DNA of 64,000 nt from contig CP038116.1 in assembly GCA_004519485.1 (NCBI GenBank), positions 744,001 through 808,000 on the forward strand, read 5' to 3'. Below are positions 54,801 through 64,000 of the stretch, piece by piece. The DNA is from Nannochloropsis oceanica. Lineage: Eukaryota > Sar > Eustigmatophyceae > Eustigmatales > Monodopsidaceae. The notes under the pieces were generated by a model. That model was not told where the DNA came from. It searched no databases and saw only the letters and a program-made list of their open reading frames with translations. Each line of letters starts with the position of its first letter. Position 1 is the stretch's first letter. A program made the position numbers and the translations under genes.

Positions 54801-56947
54801 TCTCTATCTTCCTTCTTCCCCCTCCCTCTCTGCCTCCCTTTCTCCCTCTCTTGCTGACCCCTCCCTCCCTCCCTGCCTCCCTCCTTCCTTTCCTCTCCGC
54901 ACCCATAGCCATGTCGCTGCACTCCTACAGCGAGGCACAGCTGCCTCTCCCCCCTCCTCCTCCACCACCGTCATCGCCGCCGACGATCAGCCAGGTCCGC
55001 CCTCCTCCTCCTTCCCTCTCCTCCCTCCCTCCCTCCTTCCCTTCGTCTCCCCCCGAGATCCTACACACCCTTACCGCCGTCCCCCCTTCCCTCCCTCCCT
55101 CTCTCCCTCCCTAGGCAAAAGCAAAGAAGAGAAATGGATTGCCGAGATAGACCTGGTTGGCCACGAGCGGCCCGTCACCACCGCCCGCTTCTCTCCCCTC
55201 ATCTTCCAGCCCACAGGTAGGTGCCTTTCGCCCTTCCTCCCTCCCTCCTTCCCTTCCTTGCCTCCAACCGTCCCTCCTTCCCTCCCTCCGTTTCCCCCCC
55301 TCTCCCCGTAGACGCCAAGCGGCCCTACACAGTCGTGGCTCTCGGGGACGACGACACAGGACTCCTCACCCTCTGGAGCAGCGCCCGGGCCAAGCCCATG
55401 ATTGTTTTTAAGGAAGCATTCCAGGGTACGGTCCTCCCTCTTCCCTTCAATGCTCTGTGCCTGAAGCCTGACCCTCCCACCCTCCCTCACCTTTCTCCCT
55501 CCCTGTCATGGCCCCCTCCCTCCCTCCCTCCCTCCCTCCCTCCCTCCCTCCCTCAGGCGCTACCACGGACTTCTCCTGGTCGGCAGACGGGATGATCCTC
55601 CTCTCCTGCTCCATCGACGGCACTGTTCTCATGGTGGCCTTCGACAACAAGGAAGAGCTCTGCAAAAGTAGCGGTAGGAACGGCACCCTCCCTCCCTCCC
55701 TCCCCACTTCTCTCTCAATCCCTCTTTCTCCTCCCTCCTTCCCTCTCTCCCTCTCTCTCAGGCGGAGGCGTTCCGATGGGGCCTAGCCAGCTGGCCGATT
55801 TCTTTCGTCTTACGTACGGCTGTCAGGTGCGCCCCTCCCTCCCTCCCTCCCCCCTTCTTCCTCTGATCTTACCTCCCCCCCTCCCTCCCTAGGCTGGCGG
55901 CGGGCTGGGCACGGGCGGTGGTCCATCGCTGAAAGAGTACGCTCTCAGCCTCCCTCCCGCCTGGCGCGACGAAAGTAGAGGAGGAGGAGGACGAGGAGGA
56001 GGAGGAAGGGAAGAGAACCTGTTGACGGTAGAGGTAGGGAGGAACCGGGGAAGGGAGGGAGGGAGGGAGGGAGGGAGGGGGGAAGGAGGGGATTCACTGT
56101 TTGGTCAGGGCGTGTTCGTTTACGCTCCACGTGTTATGTCTCCCCCTTCCTTTCCTTCTCCTGGCCCTCCCACCCTCCCACCCTTCCACCCTCCCGCCCC
56201 CCACCCACAGACTAGCAATCATAGCTCCAGCCGCTCCTCCCTTCCTCCCCCTTCCCCGTCCCAGCCGCAGCAGCAGCAGCATCGCACTAGCAGCAATCAA
56301 GGGGCCAGTCCGCGGCAAGCCAACTGGCTGCAGCCTCGTCCTAAGGTGAATGAGGGAGTGATGGAGGGAGGGAGGGAGGGTGTCAGGAAATAAGGGGAGG
56401 GGGGAAAAGAGGGAAATGAAGGAGGCGAAGGAAAAAGTGGAATTGGGATAGAGGAGGGAGAGGCGTATTGGGCGTCTCATTCAATAGTTGACTCACTATG
56501 TTTTGTCACCCATATATATATACACACCTAGGACGGGGGCAAGAAGCGCGATCGCCCCCAGCCTTTGCCTGTCACGGCTGGGCCCAGCAGCAGCAGCAGC
56601 GGCAGCAGTAACGGAGTAGGAGCAGGAGGCTGGGGAGCAGAAGGAAGAGCAGGAGGAGGAGGGGGGGGGGGAAGTGGAGGAGGAGGGGGGAGAGGAGGAG
56701 GAGGAGGGGGGAGAGGCATGCTTGACACGTCGATGAAACGCTTTCGGTCGGCAGGGGGAGAGGGAGGCGCTGGTACGTGGCCTTGCCTGATTCCGTTATT
56801 TGAAACTTCTCCGTCTTCAAGCCCGAAGCCTCTCTTCCTTTAATAGAAGCTGAACCTTTTCTCCCTCCCTCCCTCCCTCCCTCCCTCCCTCCCTCCCTTT
56901 CGCTTGCGACAGGCCTATCACACACGGTCGTCCTCCTTGAGCGGGAC

Positions 56948-56980
<33 letters not shown>

Positions 56981-59340
56981 GGGGGGGAGATTGAGATTCC
57001 TTGTCCGTACCGCCACAAGCCCGGCATCCTCACGCGCATTGTCTCCGACTTCGCAGGGTACACGCCTCCCTCCCTGCCTCCCTCTTTTCTTCCCTCCTTC
57101 CTCACATATCTCCCTCCCTTCTCACATCTATCCCTCCCTCCCGTCCTCCCTCTCTTCACACCCAGCATCGGCGTAGTCCCCTCCGCCGACGAATACGAAG
57201 CCAACCATGCCCTCTCCTCCCCCAGCCCCTCCCTCCCGTCCTCTTCCCCGCCCATCACTATCTCCGTCACGGTCGAGGAAGACCATCCGGGCCTGGGGCC
57301 TTGGCCCATGTCTCGCCTGCGGGTGGGGAGAGGTTCGCAGGTTGTCTCCCCTCCTCCCTCCCTCCCCCGCTGCCTCCCTTCCTCCTCCCCCCCCCCTCCC
57401 CCTTCGGTAATTAATTATCCTTACCTTGTTCCCTCCCTCCTTCTTTCCCTCCCTTTCCCCCTCCTCACTCTTTCCCTCCCTTAGGTGCTCTGGCGGGAGG
57501 TTATTCCTGGCCGGGCCACCACTCTCTGTGGAAATTCCACCTTCGTCGCAGTCGGTTGTCAGGCATGTCCTCCCTCCCTCCCTCCCTCTCTCTCTCCATC
57601 CCTCCCTCCGTTTCTTCACTTTGATCTTTATCCTCTTCTCTTCCCTCCCTCACCTCCCTTCCCCCCTCCCCTCTCAGGACGGCACCATACACCTTTATGG
57701 CTCGAGCGGGCTCCGTCTGTGTCCTCCCGTGGTCGCAGGCGGCGGAGGAATCGCCCTCCTTGAATGCACCTACGTCCCTTCCTCCCCCTCCTCCTCCTCT
57801 CTGGCTTCTCCCTCGATGGTCATGGGGGGAGGTGGAAGGAGAGAGGAGAAGGAGGGGGAGGAAGAGGAGGAGGAGGGGGGGCCTTTGGAACCAGAGAAGA
57901 TGTATTTGCTGGCTGTTAGCAAGGCGGGAGAGGTGAGGAGGGAAAGAAGGAGGAAGGCAAGAAGGAAGGGAAGGAGGATGCGAGTGAGGGAGAGAAGGAA
58001 CGACGGGAGGGGAGGAAGGAGAAAGGAAAGTGGGCTAAAAACGTATCTTAAGTCGTATTCGTTCTTCTCAGTGATGTCATCCCTCCCTCCCTCCCTCCCT
58101 CCCTCCCTCTCCCCCCCCCCTTCCTCAGGTCCGCGTCTGGGACCTCTACCGCATGTCATCCATCTGCACTGCCTCCCTCCGCCCTCTCTATGTCTCCCTC
58201 ACCGCCATGACCACTTTCCCTCCCGCCGCTCCCCCTCCCCCTTCCCCGCGCATCGTGCGAGCCACGGTGTTGCCGAAAGGTCTGCCCTCTCTGGAGCTGC
58301 AGGTGCCAGGTAGGAGGGAGAGGAGAGAGGGAGGGACGTAGAGGGCGATGGAATGAAGAGAGTGAGAGGAAACACTTCACGCCCTTGAGGCAATAGATCA
58401 CTTACTCGATCCCTCCCTGCCTCCCTCCCTGCCTCCATCCCTTCCTCAGGCCCGACCTCCTCGTCGCCCCATGCCCTCCTGACCCTCGTCTACGAGCCGA
58501 GCCTTTCTGCCTGGCTCCGTGTCGGCGACTCGCGCTTTGCCCTCTCCGATCTGGCGTCCTCCTCCTCCACTTCTGGTGCGGCTGCGGCTGCGGCTGCGGC
58601 GGCTGTTGCAAGGAACGGAAGAAGGGAAGGAGGAGGGGGGTTGACGATGAGTGGCGTGTTGAGGAGCGAGCAGGACAAGGACGCACGAGGAGAAGGTAGG
58701 TCTTGGGGTGGGAGAAAAGGCGCGAAGACAGGAGGATGGGAGGATTGGGAGGGAAGGCTAGAAGCAAGGAGGGCGGGAGGGCGGGAGAGGAGGGATGGTG
58801 GTACCTCTCCGTGCTCATGGCCAGGTCGACATGATCAACCACGAAGCTGAAGCTTTCAAGTTATCCCTACCTCACTTCCTCCCTTCCCCCTTCTCGCCCT
58901 CCCTCCCCTCTCTAGTCACGCGCGCCCACCTTGAGGCCTGTCTGTCTTCCTCCATTCTGCTGGACGACAAGAGGGAGTGCACCTATCGGCTCAAGCTGCT
59001 GGTCTCTCGCCTCCTTGCCTCCCACGATGACGCCCGCCTTCGTGCCCTCTGCGATCGCCTGCTCGGCCGCCGTTGCAGCAGCAGCAGGGAGGGAGGGAAA
59101 GAGGGAGGGAAAGAGGGAGGGAAAGAGGGAGGGAAAGAGGGAGGGAAAGAGGGAGGGTTGGCTTGGTGGCAGCCGGAGAGGAGGGAGCTGGTGACTGGGC
59201 TGAGTAAGAGGCAAGCCTTGAAGAAGCTGGTCTTGCCATTGATGGTAGGGAAGAAGGGAGCCGCGGCAACGGTGCAGAGGGTGACAAAGTTTTATGTGGA
59301 GGCGTTGGAGAGGGAGGAGAAGGAGGAGAGAAGGGGATGA
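51887..59340 (+). CDS. HIRA: HIRA-type histone chaperone
   Basis: The gene has many exons, most joining in phase 0. Exon 1 is 51887-51937 (17 codons, MLIDKVPWVVHMLGRSQ), exon 2 is 52340-52423 (APIYSIDFHPDGSRFATGG), and exon 3 is 52670-53275 (ARIWSTKSLL). Exon 3 then runs for about 185 residues of acidic/Ser and Lys-rich sequence before blade two. WD blades follow: ILSSHTAPVNSVRWSHKGRF, FVFIWEQS, GHTLPVVDIAWVSDDSLLAS, INIWAIAAGL, LEGHQSLVKGLCWDPVGKYL, FRRISWSPDGGTICATNAS, GHERPVTTARFSP, and TTDFSWSADGMILLSCSIDG. A Ser/Gln/Gly-rich linker covers the B-domain zone. Then comes the HIRA C-terminal domain: VLWREVIPGRATTLCGNSTF, DGTIHLYGSSG, VRVWDLYRM, and RECTYRLKLLVSRLLASHD. HIRA deposits H3.3-H4 independently of replication. 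The long insertion after blade one is unusual. Confidence 0.93.
53284..53430 (+). repeat. degenerate ~20-bp tandem repeat in HIRA intron 3
   Basis: About seven imperfect copies built on GGGCATGATGATTAGGTCGT, lying directly after the donor at 53276. Copies vary in length and drift in sequence along the array. Confidence 0.8.
59084..59157 (+). repeat. 12-bp coding repeat, (EGGK)n, near the HIRA C-terminus
   Basis: Six tandem units of GAGGGAGGGAAA are read in the HIRA frame as Glu-Gly-Gly-Lys. This is the same GGGA-type sequence that fills introns, here kept in frame between the Arg-rich LLGRRCSSSR and AWWQPERRELV. Confidence 0.88.
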
Positions 59341-59900
59341 GGGAGGGTGGGGGGATGCAACGGAGTGGGTGAGGGAGGAAGGAGGGGTTGAGGGGAAGTA
59401 TTGAGGGGAAAGCAAAAGAGCATGATTGGAGGCAATGAAATGAGAGCAAGTCAAGAGGGGAAAAGACTATCGCAAGTTGGTGGCGTGCGTATTTTTCATT
59501 TGTCTTCATATTTCATTCTTTTTTCCCCCTTTTCGGCCTCCTCCTCCTCCCTTACGTTGTACTTGATTTGCCACTTTCTCATCGTCCTCGCCTTCCTCCT
59601 TCTCATTCTAACCTCGCACGCATTGCAATCGCCTAATTCCGTCTCTTTTCATCACCCTACCATCTTCGAGGTGATCAAATTTTTGGTGAGTGATAGCATT
59701 TGCCACTTTCGTCCTTCCATTCTTCTATTTCTTCCTTCCTGTCTTCCCTTACTTCTTTTACTCCCCCACCTCCTCCTCCTCCCCCTTTAGGCTCGACCTG
59801 ACAATCCCATGGGAAGTCAATGGACCAAAAGGACGGAATAAGAGAGACCGAAAGAGAGAGCGGGAGAGGGAGGGCAAAAGGGAGGGGCGCTCAAGGCACG
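59341..59900. other. convergent intergenic region
   Basis: 560 bp between the stops of HIRA and the TauE/SafE gene. It is pyrimidine-rich in the middle, with a TTT-rich patch at 59515-59530. I see no gene. Confidence 0.6.
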
Positions 59901-62900
59901 CTAGTCACACAGACTGGAAAATCGCATCACACCCACGGGGTCCTGTGCATAGTCGGCGATGGCTTGGAAAGACATCATTAAGGCACTCAGGGTAATGACC
60001 GCACCGATGGACAAGACGATGAAGCTTTCTTTCTTGTACCGCCGCAGCATGTGTGTGACTACCAGCTGGCCAAGGGCGGTGCACAGGAAGCCCCAGCAGA
60101 AAAAGAAGAGGCCTTGGAGGAGGGGGGGGTAAGGGAAAGACGAAGAAGAGAGGGAGGGAGGGAGGGAGGGAGGGAGGGGAGGAGGGTGAGAAGGAGGGAG
60201 TAAGAGAGAAAGCGGGTCCATAAATTTGCTGCGGAGAATTGAAAACGGAGAGGGAGGAAAGGAAAGAGGGAGGGAGAAAGGGATGGAAGGAGGGACAGAG
60301 GGGCGTACCGTAATCTTCGGGAATGAGACCGAAGACGTAGTAGGCCGCAGAGGCCGCCGCTGAGGTGTACAAGATCATGGTGGCGGCAGACGCTGCAGCC
60401 ACGGGGGGCAAGACGCCCATCTCGAGCATGAGAGGGCCTGAGGAAGGAGGGAGAGAGGAAGGGAGGGTGAAATTAGTAGGAGGGAGGGGGGGAGGAAGGG
60501 AGGGAGGGAGGGAGGAAAGGGAGGTACATGGCTGACTTACCCTTGACTATGCCCCCACCCTCCCTCCCTCCCCCCCCTCCCTCCTACTAATTTCACCCTC
60601 CCTTCCTCTCTCCCTCCTTCCTCAGGCCCTCTCATGCTCGAGATGGGCGTCTTGCCCCCCGTGGCTGCAGCGTCTGCCGCCACCATGATCTTGTACACCT
60701 CAGCGGCGGCCTCTGCGGCCTACTACGTCTTCGGTCTCATTCTTGACTTACCTTTGACGATGCCCCCACCCACGCCAAAAATGCCGGCAAACAGCCCCTG
60801 CAGTCGGAAGGGAGAAAGTGAGTAAGGTATTAGAGGCTCCATCCCCCTCTCCCTTCCCTTCCTTCCCTTCCTCCCCTCGTCCTTTTCTCCTTACCGCCGT
60901 GATGCAGATGAAAGGGAATTTGATGGTGCTGGAGGGTGTCCAGTGGATGTCGCCCTTGAGGAAGGAGTAACGAGCGTCAACCTGACGAGGGAGGGAAAAA
61001 GGAGGGAGAGAGGGAAGAAGAAGGAGGAAAGGAATCAGCGAAGGAAGATGAGATTGAGAGAAAGGGAGTGAGGTGAGGAGGGAAGGAAGGAGGGAGGGAG
61101 GGAGGGAGGGAGGGGGAGCTGTAGTACCTTTCTTTGGTGCTCCTGGAGGATGAGGTGGCGAATATAAATGAAGAAGATTCCAACCTGGACGTAATAAAGC
61201 GCATCAAAGAGAATGAATCGTGATAGAGTATGAGTCGTCTACATGTTTCCCTACCTCCTTCTTCCCTCCCTTCCCCCTTCCATCCCTCCCTCCCCCCTCC
61301 CTCTTCATGTTCTCACCCACGGGATGGCGGACAACGTCACGAGCCAATATCCGAGAGAGCCGCAGGTAAAACTGAGAGGGGAGGGACTGCCTTCGCCGCC
61401 CTTGAGAACATCGATGACGACAATGCCGGAGAAACACAAGGTAAGGAGGGCCGGCTTCCAAGCGGGGATGGAGCGCTCCGTTTCTATGATGGAGGAGAGA
61501 GCTAGACGGAGGGTGGGAGGGAGGGAAGGAGAGAGGGAAGGAGGAGAGAGGGGTGCGAAAAAGACGGAAAAAACAAATCATAACCCGTCTATGACTATGA
61601 AAAACATAACTTACTTAATTACTGATTCGGCAGTTGAAGGGCTTACCTTTGCCGTTGGATTTCAAACGACCTGGACCGTTTTGCTCGGAGTTTGTGTGGA
61701 CGCGTTCTTGGCCAACCCTTGAGAGGGTTTCCTCCCCCCCTTCCTCCTCCTCTTCACGCCCTTCTTCCATCTTGATCGGTAACGTTTGCGCCCGACGCAA
61801 TGCCCCTGGTTCTATGAGAGAAAGAGAAAAAAGGTGGTGACGACGATGATGGTGAAGACGGAGACAAAGGGGGAGGATGAAAGAGGTGAGTAGGCGGGAA
61901 GGGTGCTTCGCGACCTGCTGATGTCGCAACTCGGCTTGCTTCTCCCGATACCTCATTTCTGTGTTGTAAGCCTTGCGTTTTCCTTCCTATGCCTCCTCTC
62001 TAACCCACTCTTCCGGGAATCGCATTCTCGACATCTCTATCCCCGTCCCTCCCTCCCTCCCAACACAAGTACCGTTCCGGTGCATGATGAAAGAGGCGCT
62101 CCTGGCAAATGAAGGGGAGCGGGTGGAAAGAATCTCGAGAGGCACGTCGTCCTCGTCACTGCCGGGAAATCGGCGTCGGATGCGAGGTCGCTAGGGAGTG
62201 ATAGAGGGAGGGAGGAAGGGAGGGAGGAAGGGAAGGTTCCAAACGGTGACTGCACGATATAGCATGAGACTACCATCCAGCCAAAATGCAAAAAAGAGGG
62301 AGGCACGAGAAGGATGGAAGAGAGGGTAGACGCCAGCGAGGAAAAGAAGACGACTCCAGCTGCCCAAACACAGGTAACGCACGTATGTACCTGTGCGGGC
62401 GACTTGAGCAAGTCAGTGGATGAGTAGCACCGCCGCTGCTCCTTCCCTTCCCTTTTCCCATCCCCTCTTCCCAACAGGGAGGTCGAGTGGGTCGGGATGG
62501 AAGCATGAGCGTTTAGACCTTCAGGTTTGCGGGGCTCTGCGGGAGAGAGGAGAATGGCAGAGTCGTCGCTCCCACTTCCTTCCCCCTCCCCCTCGTCCTC
62601 CTCCTCGTCCTCCCCCTCGCTCGACATCCTGCATGCAATGGACGGGGAGGCGCACAGAGACGCGATGCCGCCTTCTTTGTCCAGGGCAGCAAAGCCTTGG
62701 GTTGGGGGGGGGAGGGGGGGTAATGAGGAAAGTGGAAGGGAATATGCGGTGCGATCAGACATGTGACACGAAAGAGCGCCCCCTCTTCTTTTCCTCCCTC
62801 CCTCCCTCCCTCCCTCCCTCCCTCCCTCCCTCCCTCTTCTCCTTCTTCGTCTAAGATAACCTTTCTTCAGAGTGCGTCTTGCAAGGAGGGTGAGGACAAT

Positions 62901-63964
62901 GACGAGTAGGATGCTGATCACCAGCTCCGGCAGCACCTTGTTGGCAAATGAACCGACTACTGCTCCTGGGGCGGACGAGGAGGGAGGGTGGAGTGGAGGG
63001 AGGGAGAAGGCATCGTCATGTTCTCAAGGACACCGTCCCGATTCAATTATCAAAAGGATGGAAAAGAAGGAAGGAGGGAGTGAGGGAAGGAGGGAGGGAG
63101 GGAGGGCACGTGCCGACTATGGTGGTTGGCTCCATCATAAGGATGAGGCTGAAGTCCAGGAGGGGTCGATCGGCGCACGGGTGCCGGTTGAGACAGCCCG
63201 ATATGACGTTGGCGATAGAACCGCCCTGTGTAACGAAGTAGATGCGTGGGCGGGTGGGTACATTTTGGACGTGAAAATCAATCGATCCCCGTGATGAAGC
63301 GAATGCGCCATCTGTCTTTCTCCCCTTACCAAGATCGTGACGTTGCTCAAGGGAATCGCTCTCCGAGGCGAAAACCCTAGCACGAGAATATATAGTGGTA
63401 CCTGCGTCGATGAAAGACATGTCAGTCTGGATAAACATGTGCCTTCTTGGACATCTTTCTCCCTAATTCCTCTCTCCACATCCGAACCCTTCTTTCCTTC
63501 CTGACGTACCAAGATGCCGCCTCCGCCAATACCTCCCCCCGCGGCCACAATCAATCCAAGCGTTGCCAACGCAATTGTCATGACGTCATGTTGGTCCATC
63601 GGCCAGAAAGGTTTGTGAGCCCCGTCGCCTTTGCCCGCAAATAGGGGTACGAGTGCTTGGGTGTGTGCGGGGGGGGAAGAAGAGTCGGGGGCAGAGAGGC
63701 TGTTGATTAAGTAATGATGGACAAAGGCTGTAAAGAAGGCCAGGACAAGTACTAACCACGTCGTGTGTCGCGTAAGAGGGAGGAAACATCGGCATTGTCA
63801 TCGCTGCCGCGACTACTGCCGCCACTATGGAACGTGGAGGCTGCGGCGACGAAGGCAAGCACTAGAAAGACTAGGAGAAGCGTTCCCTCTCTCCTTGCCG
63901 CTACAACCATCGCCACCACAAGTGCTGCCGTCTCACACCTGTGATGTGGGTAGATGTGGGGCAA
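59901..63964 (-). CDS. TauE/SafE family membrane transporter
   Basis: N to C on the minus strand: MVVAARREGTLLLVFLVLAF is a signal peptide or first span (an upstream in-frame ATG is at 63964). ALVPLFAGKGD and MTIALATLGLIVAAGGGIGG-GGIL follow, then VPLYILVLGFSPRRAIPLSN, GGSIANVISGCLNRHP, LDFSLILMMEPTTIV and GSFANKVLPELVISILLVIV. A charged cytosolic loop of several hundred residues comes next. The second half-repeat holds KPALLTLCFSG, GSLGYWLVTLSAIPW, VGIFFIYIRHLILQEHQRK, DARYSFLKGDIHWT, FAGIFGVGGGIVK, MLEMGVLPPVAAASAATMIL, AAYYVFGLIPEDYG and FFFCWGFLCTALGQLVVTH. Two Gly-rich GVGGGI/GGIGGG elements in inverted-repeat halves are the TauE/SafE signature. The family exports or imports sulfite, sulfonates and related organic anions; the substrate here is unknown. 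An inverted copy of one exon lies in an intron (60571-60742). The exact borders of the loop exons are uncertain. Confidence 0.85.
60321..60742. repeat. near-perfect inverted repeat made from a TauE/SafE exon
   Basis: The left arm 60321-60492 contains the functional minus-strand exon (LMLEMGVLPPVAAASAAT) and its 5' intron flank. The right arm 60571-60742 is its reverse complement with at most one base difference in a G/C run. The spacer is about 78 bp. Just inside and just outside the right arm is a second, direct repeat, GACTTACCTTTGACGATGCC (one copy with two changes), which is the donor region of the preceding exon. Confidence 0.9.
62789..62834. repeat. (CCCT)n tract in a TauE/SafE intron
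   Basis: Tandem CCCT units, sense-strand GGGA, close to the donor of the exon ending LARRTLKKG. Confidence 0.85.
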
Positions 63965-64000
63965 CGCCAGAAGGGTTGTTAGACTAGAGAGAGATGTTGT

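Noticed and set aside
60634-60825. Plus-strand frame encoding the LMLEMGVLPP segment
   Set aside because: It is the inverted copy of the TauE/SafE exon. It lacks any partner exons on the plus strand and is treated as a duplication scar.

Overview
This is nuclear DNA of a eukaryotic microalga. The best guess is a eustigmatophyte stramenopile of the Nannochloropsis/Microchloropsis type. The reasons are: most genes carry spliceosomal introns; introns are loaded with CCCTCC/GGGAGG tracts; telomeric repeats are TTAGGG; and two gene products carry a signal peptide followed at once by Phe (TQA-F, AAT-F), the bipartite targeting signal of red-derived complex plastids. The organism call is inference. 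The gene calls rest on conserved motifs that I could follow through splice junctions.

The window is two sequences placed end to end. Positions 1-29507 end in a (TTAGGG)n telomere, then come exactly 100 Ns, then 29608-64000 begin with (CCCTAA)n. This is either two chromosome ends joined by a scaffolder or a telomere-telomere fusion, so genes on the two sides should not be treated as neighbours.

Left block, running towards its telomere: a small secreted protein of unknown family (+, 115-2188); a plastid-type cupin_3 protein (-, 3260-4451); a WRN-like 3'-5' exonuclease (+, ~4806-6670); a large F-box protein with DUSP-like, USP48-tail-like segments (-, 7539-~12329); a NIMA-related kinase (+, 13669-18006); an AT-richer, intronless, membrane-anchored LicD/EEP fusion protein (+, 19576-21579) flanked by a diverged direct repeat; and the mitochondrial RNA helicase SUV3 (-, 22432-28916), which starts about 0.4 kb from the telomere.

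Right block, running away from its telomere: a 2OG-Fe(II) oxygenase-like protein (+, 30171-32585) only about 280 bp from the repeats; an ABHD10-like alpha/beta hydrolase whose nucleophile Ser position is Gly (-, 33370-35914); divergent to it, a MaoC/HTD2-type hydratase (+, 36419-37876); a GBF1/GEA-type Arf GEF (+, 38559-46818); a flavin monooxygenase (-, 48198-~50679); the histone chaperone HIRA with a large acidic/Ser/Lys insertion after its first WD blade (+, 51887-59340); and a TauE/SafE family membrane protein (-, 59901-63964) that carries an inverted copy of one of its own exons inside an intron.

Most genes alternate in strand, so divergent promoters and convergent 3' ends of 0.4-1.4 kb are the rule. 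No CRISPR arrays, operons, rRNA genes, convincing tRNAs or mobile-element coding regions were seen. The most interesting items are the LicD-EEP fusion with its flanking repeat, the inverted exon duplication, the ABHD10-like protein lacking its nucleophile, the HIRA insertion and the telomere-gap-telomere junction.
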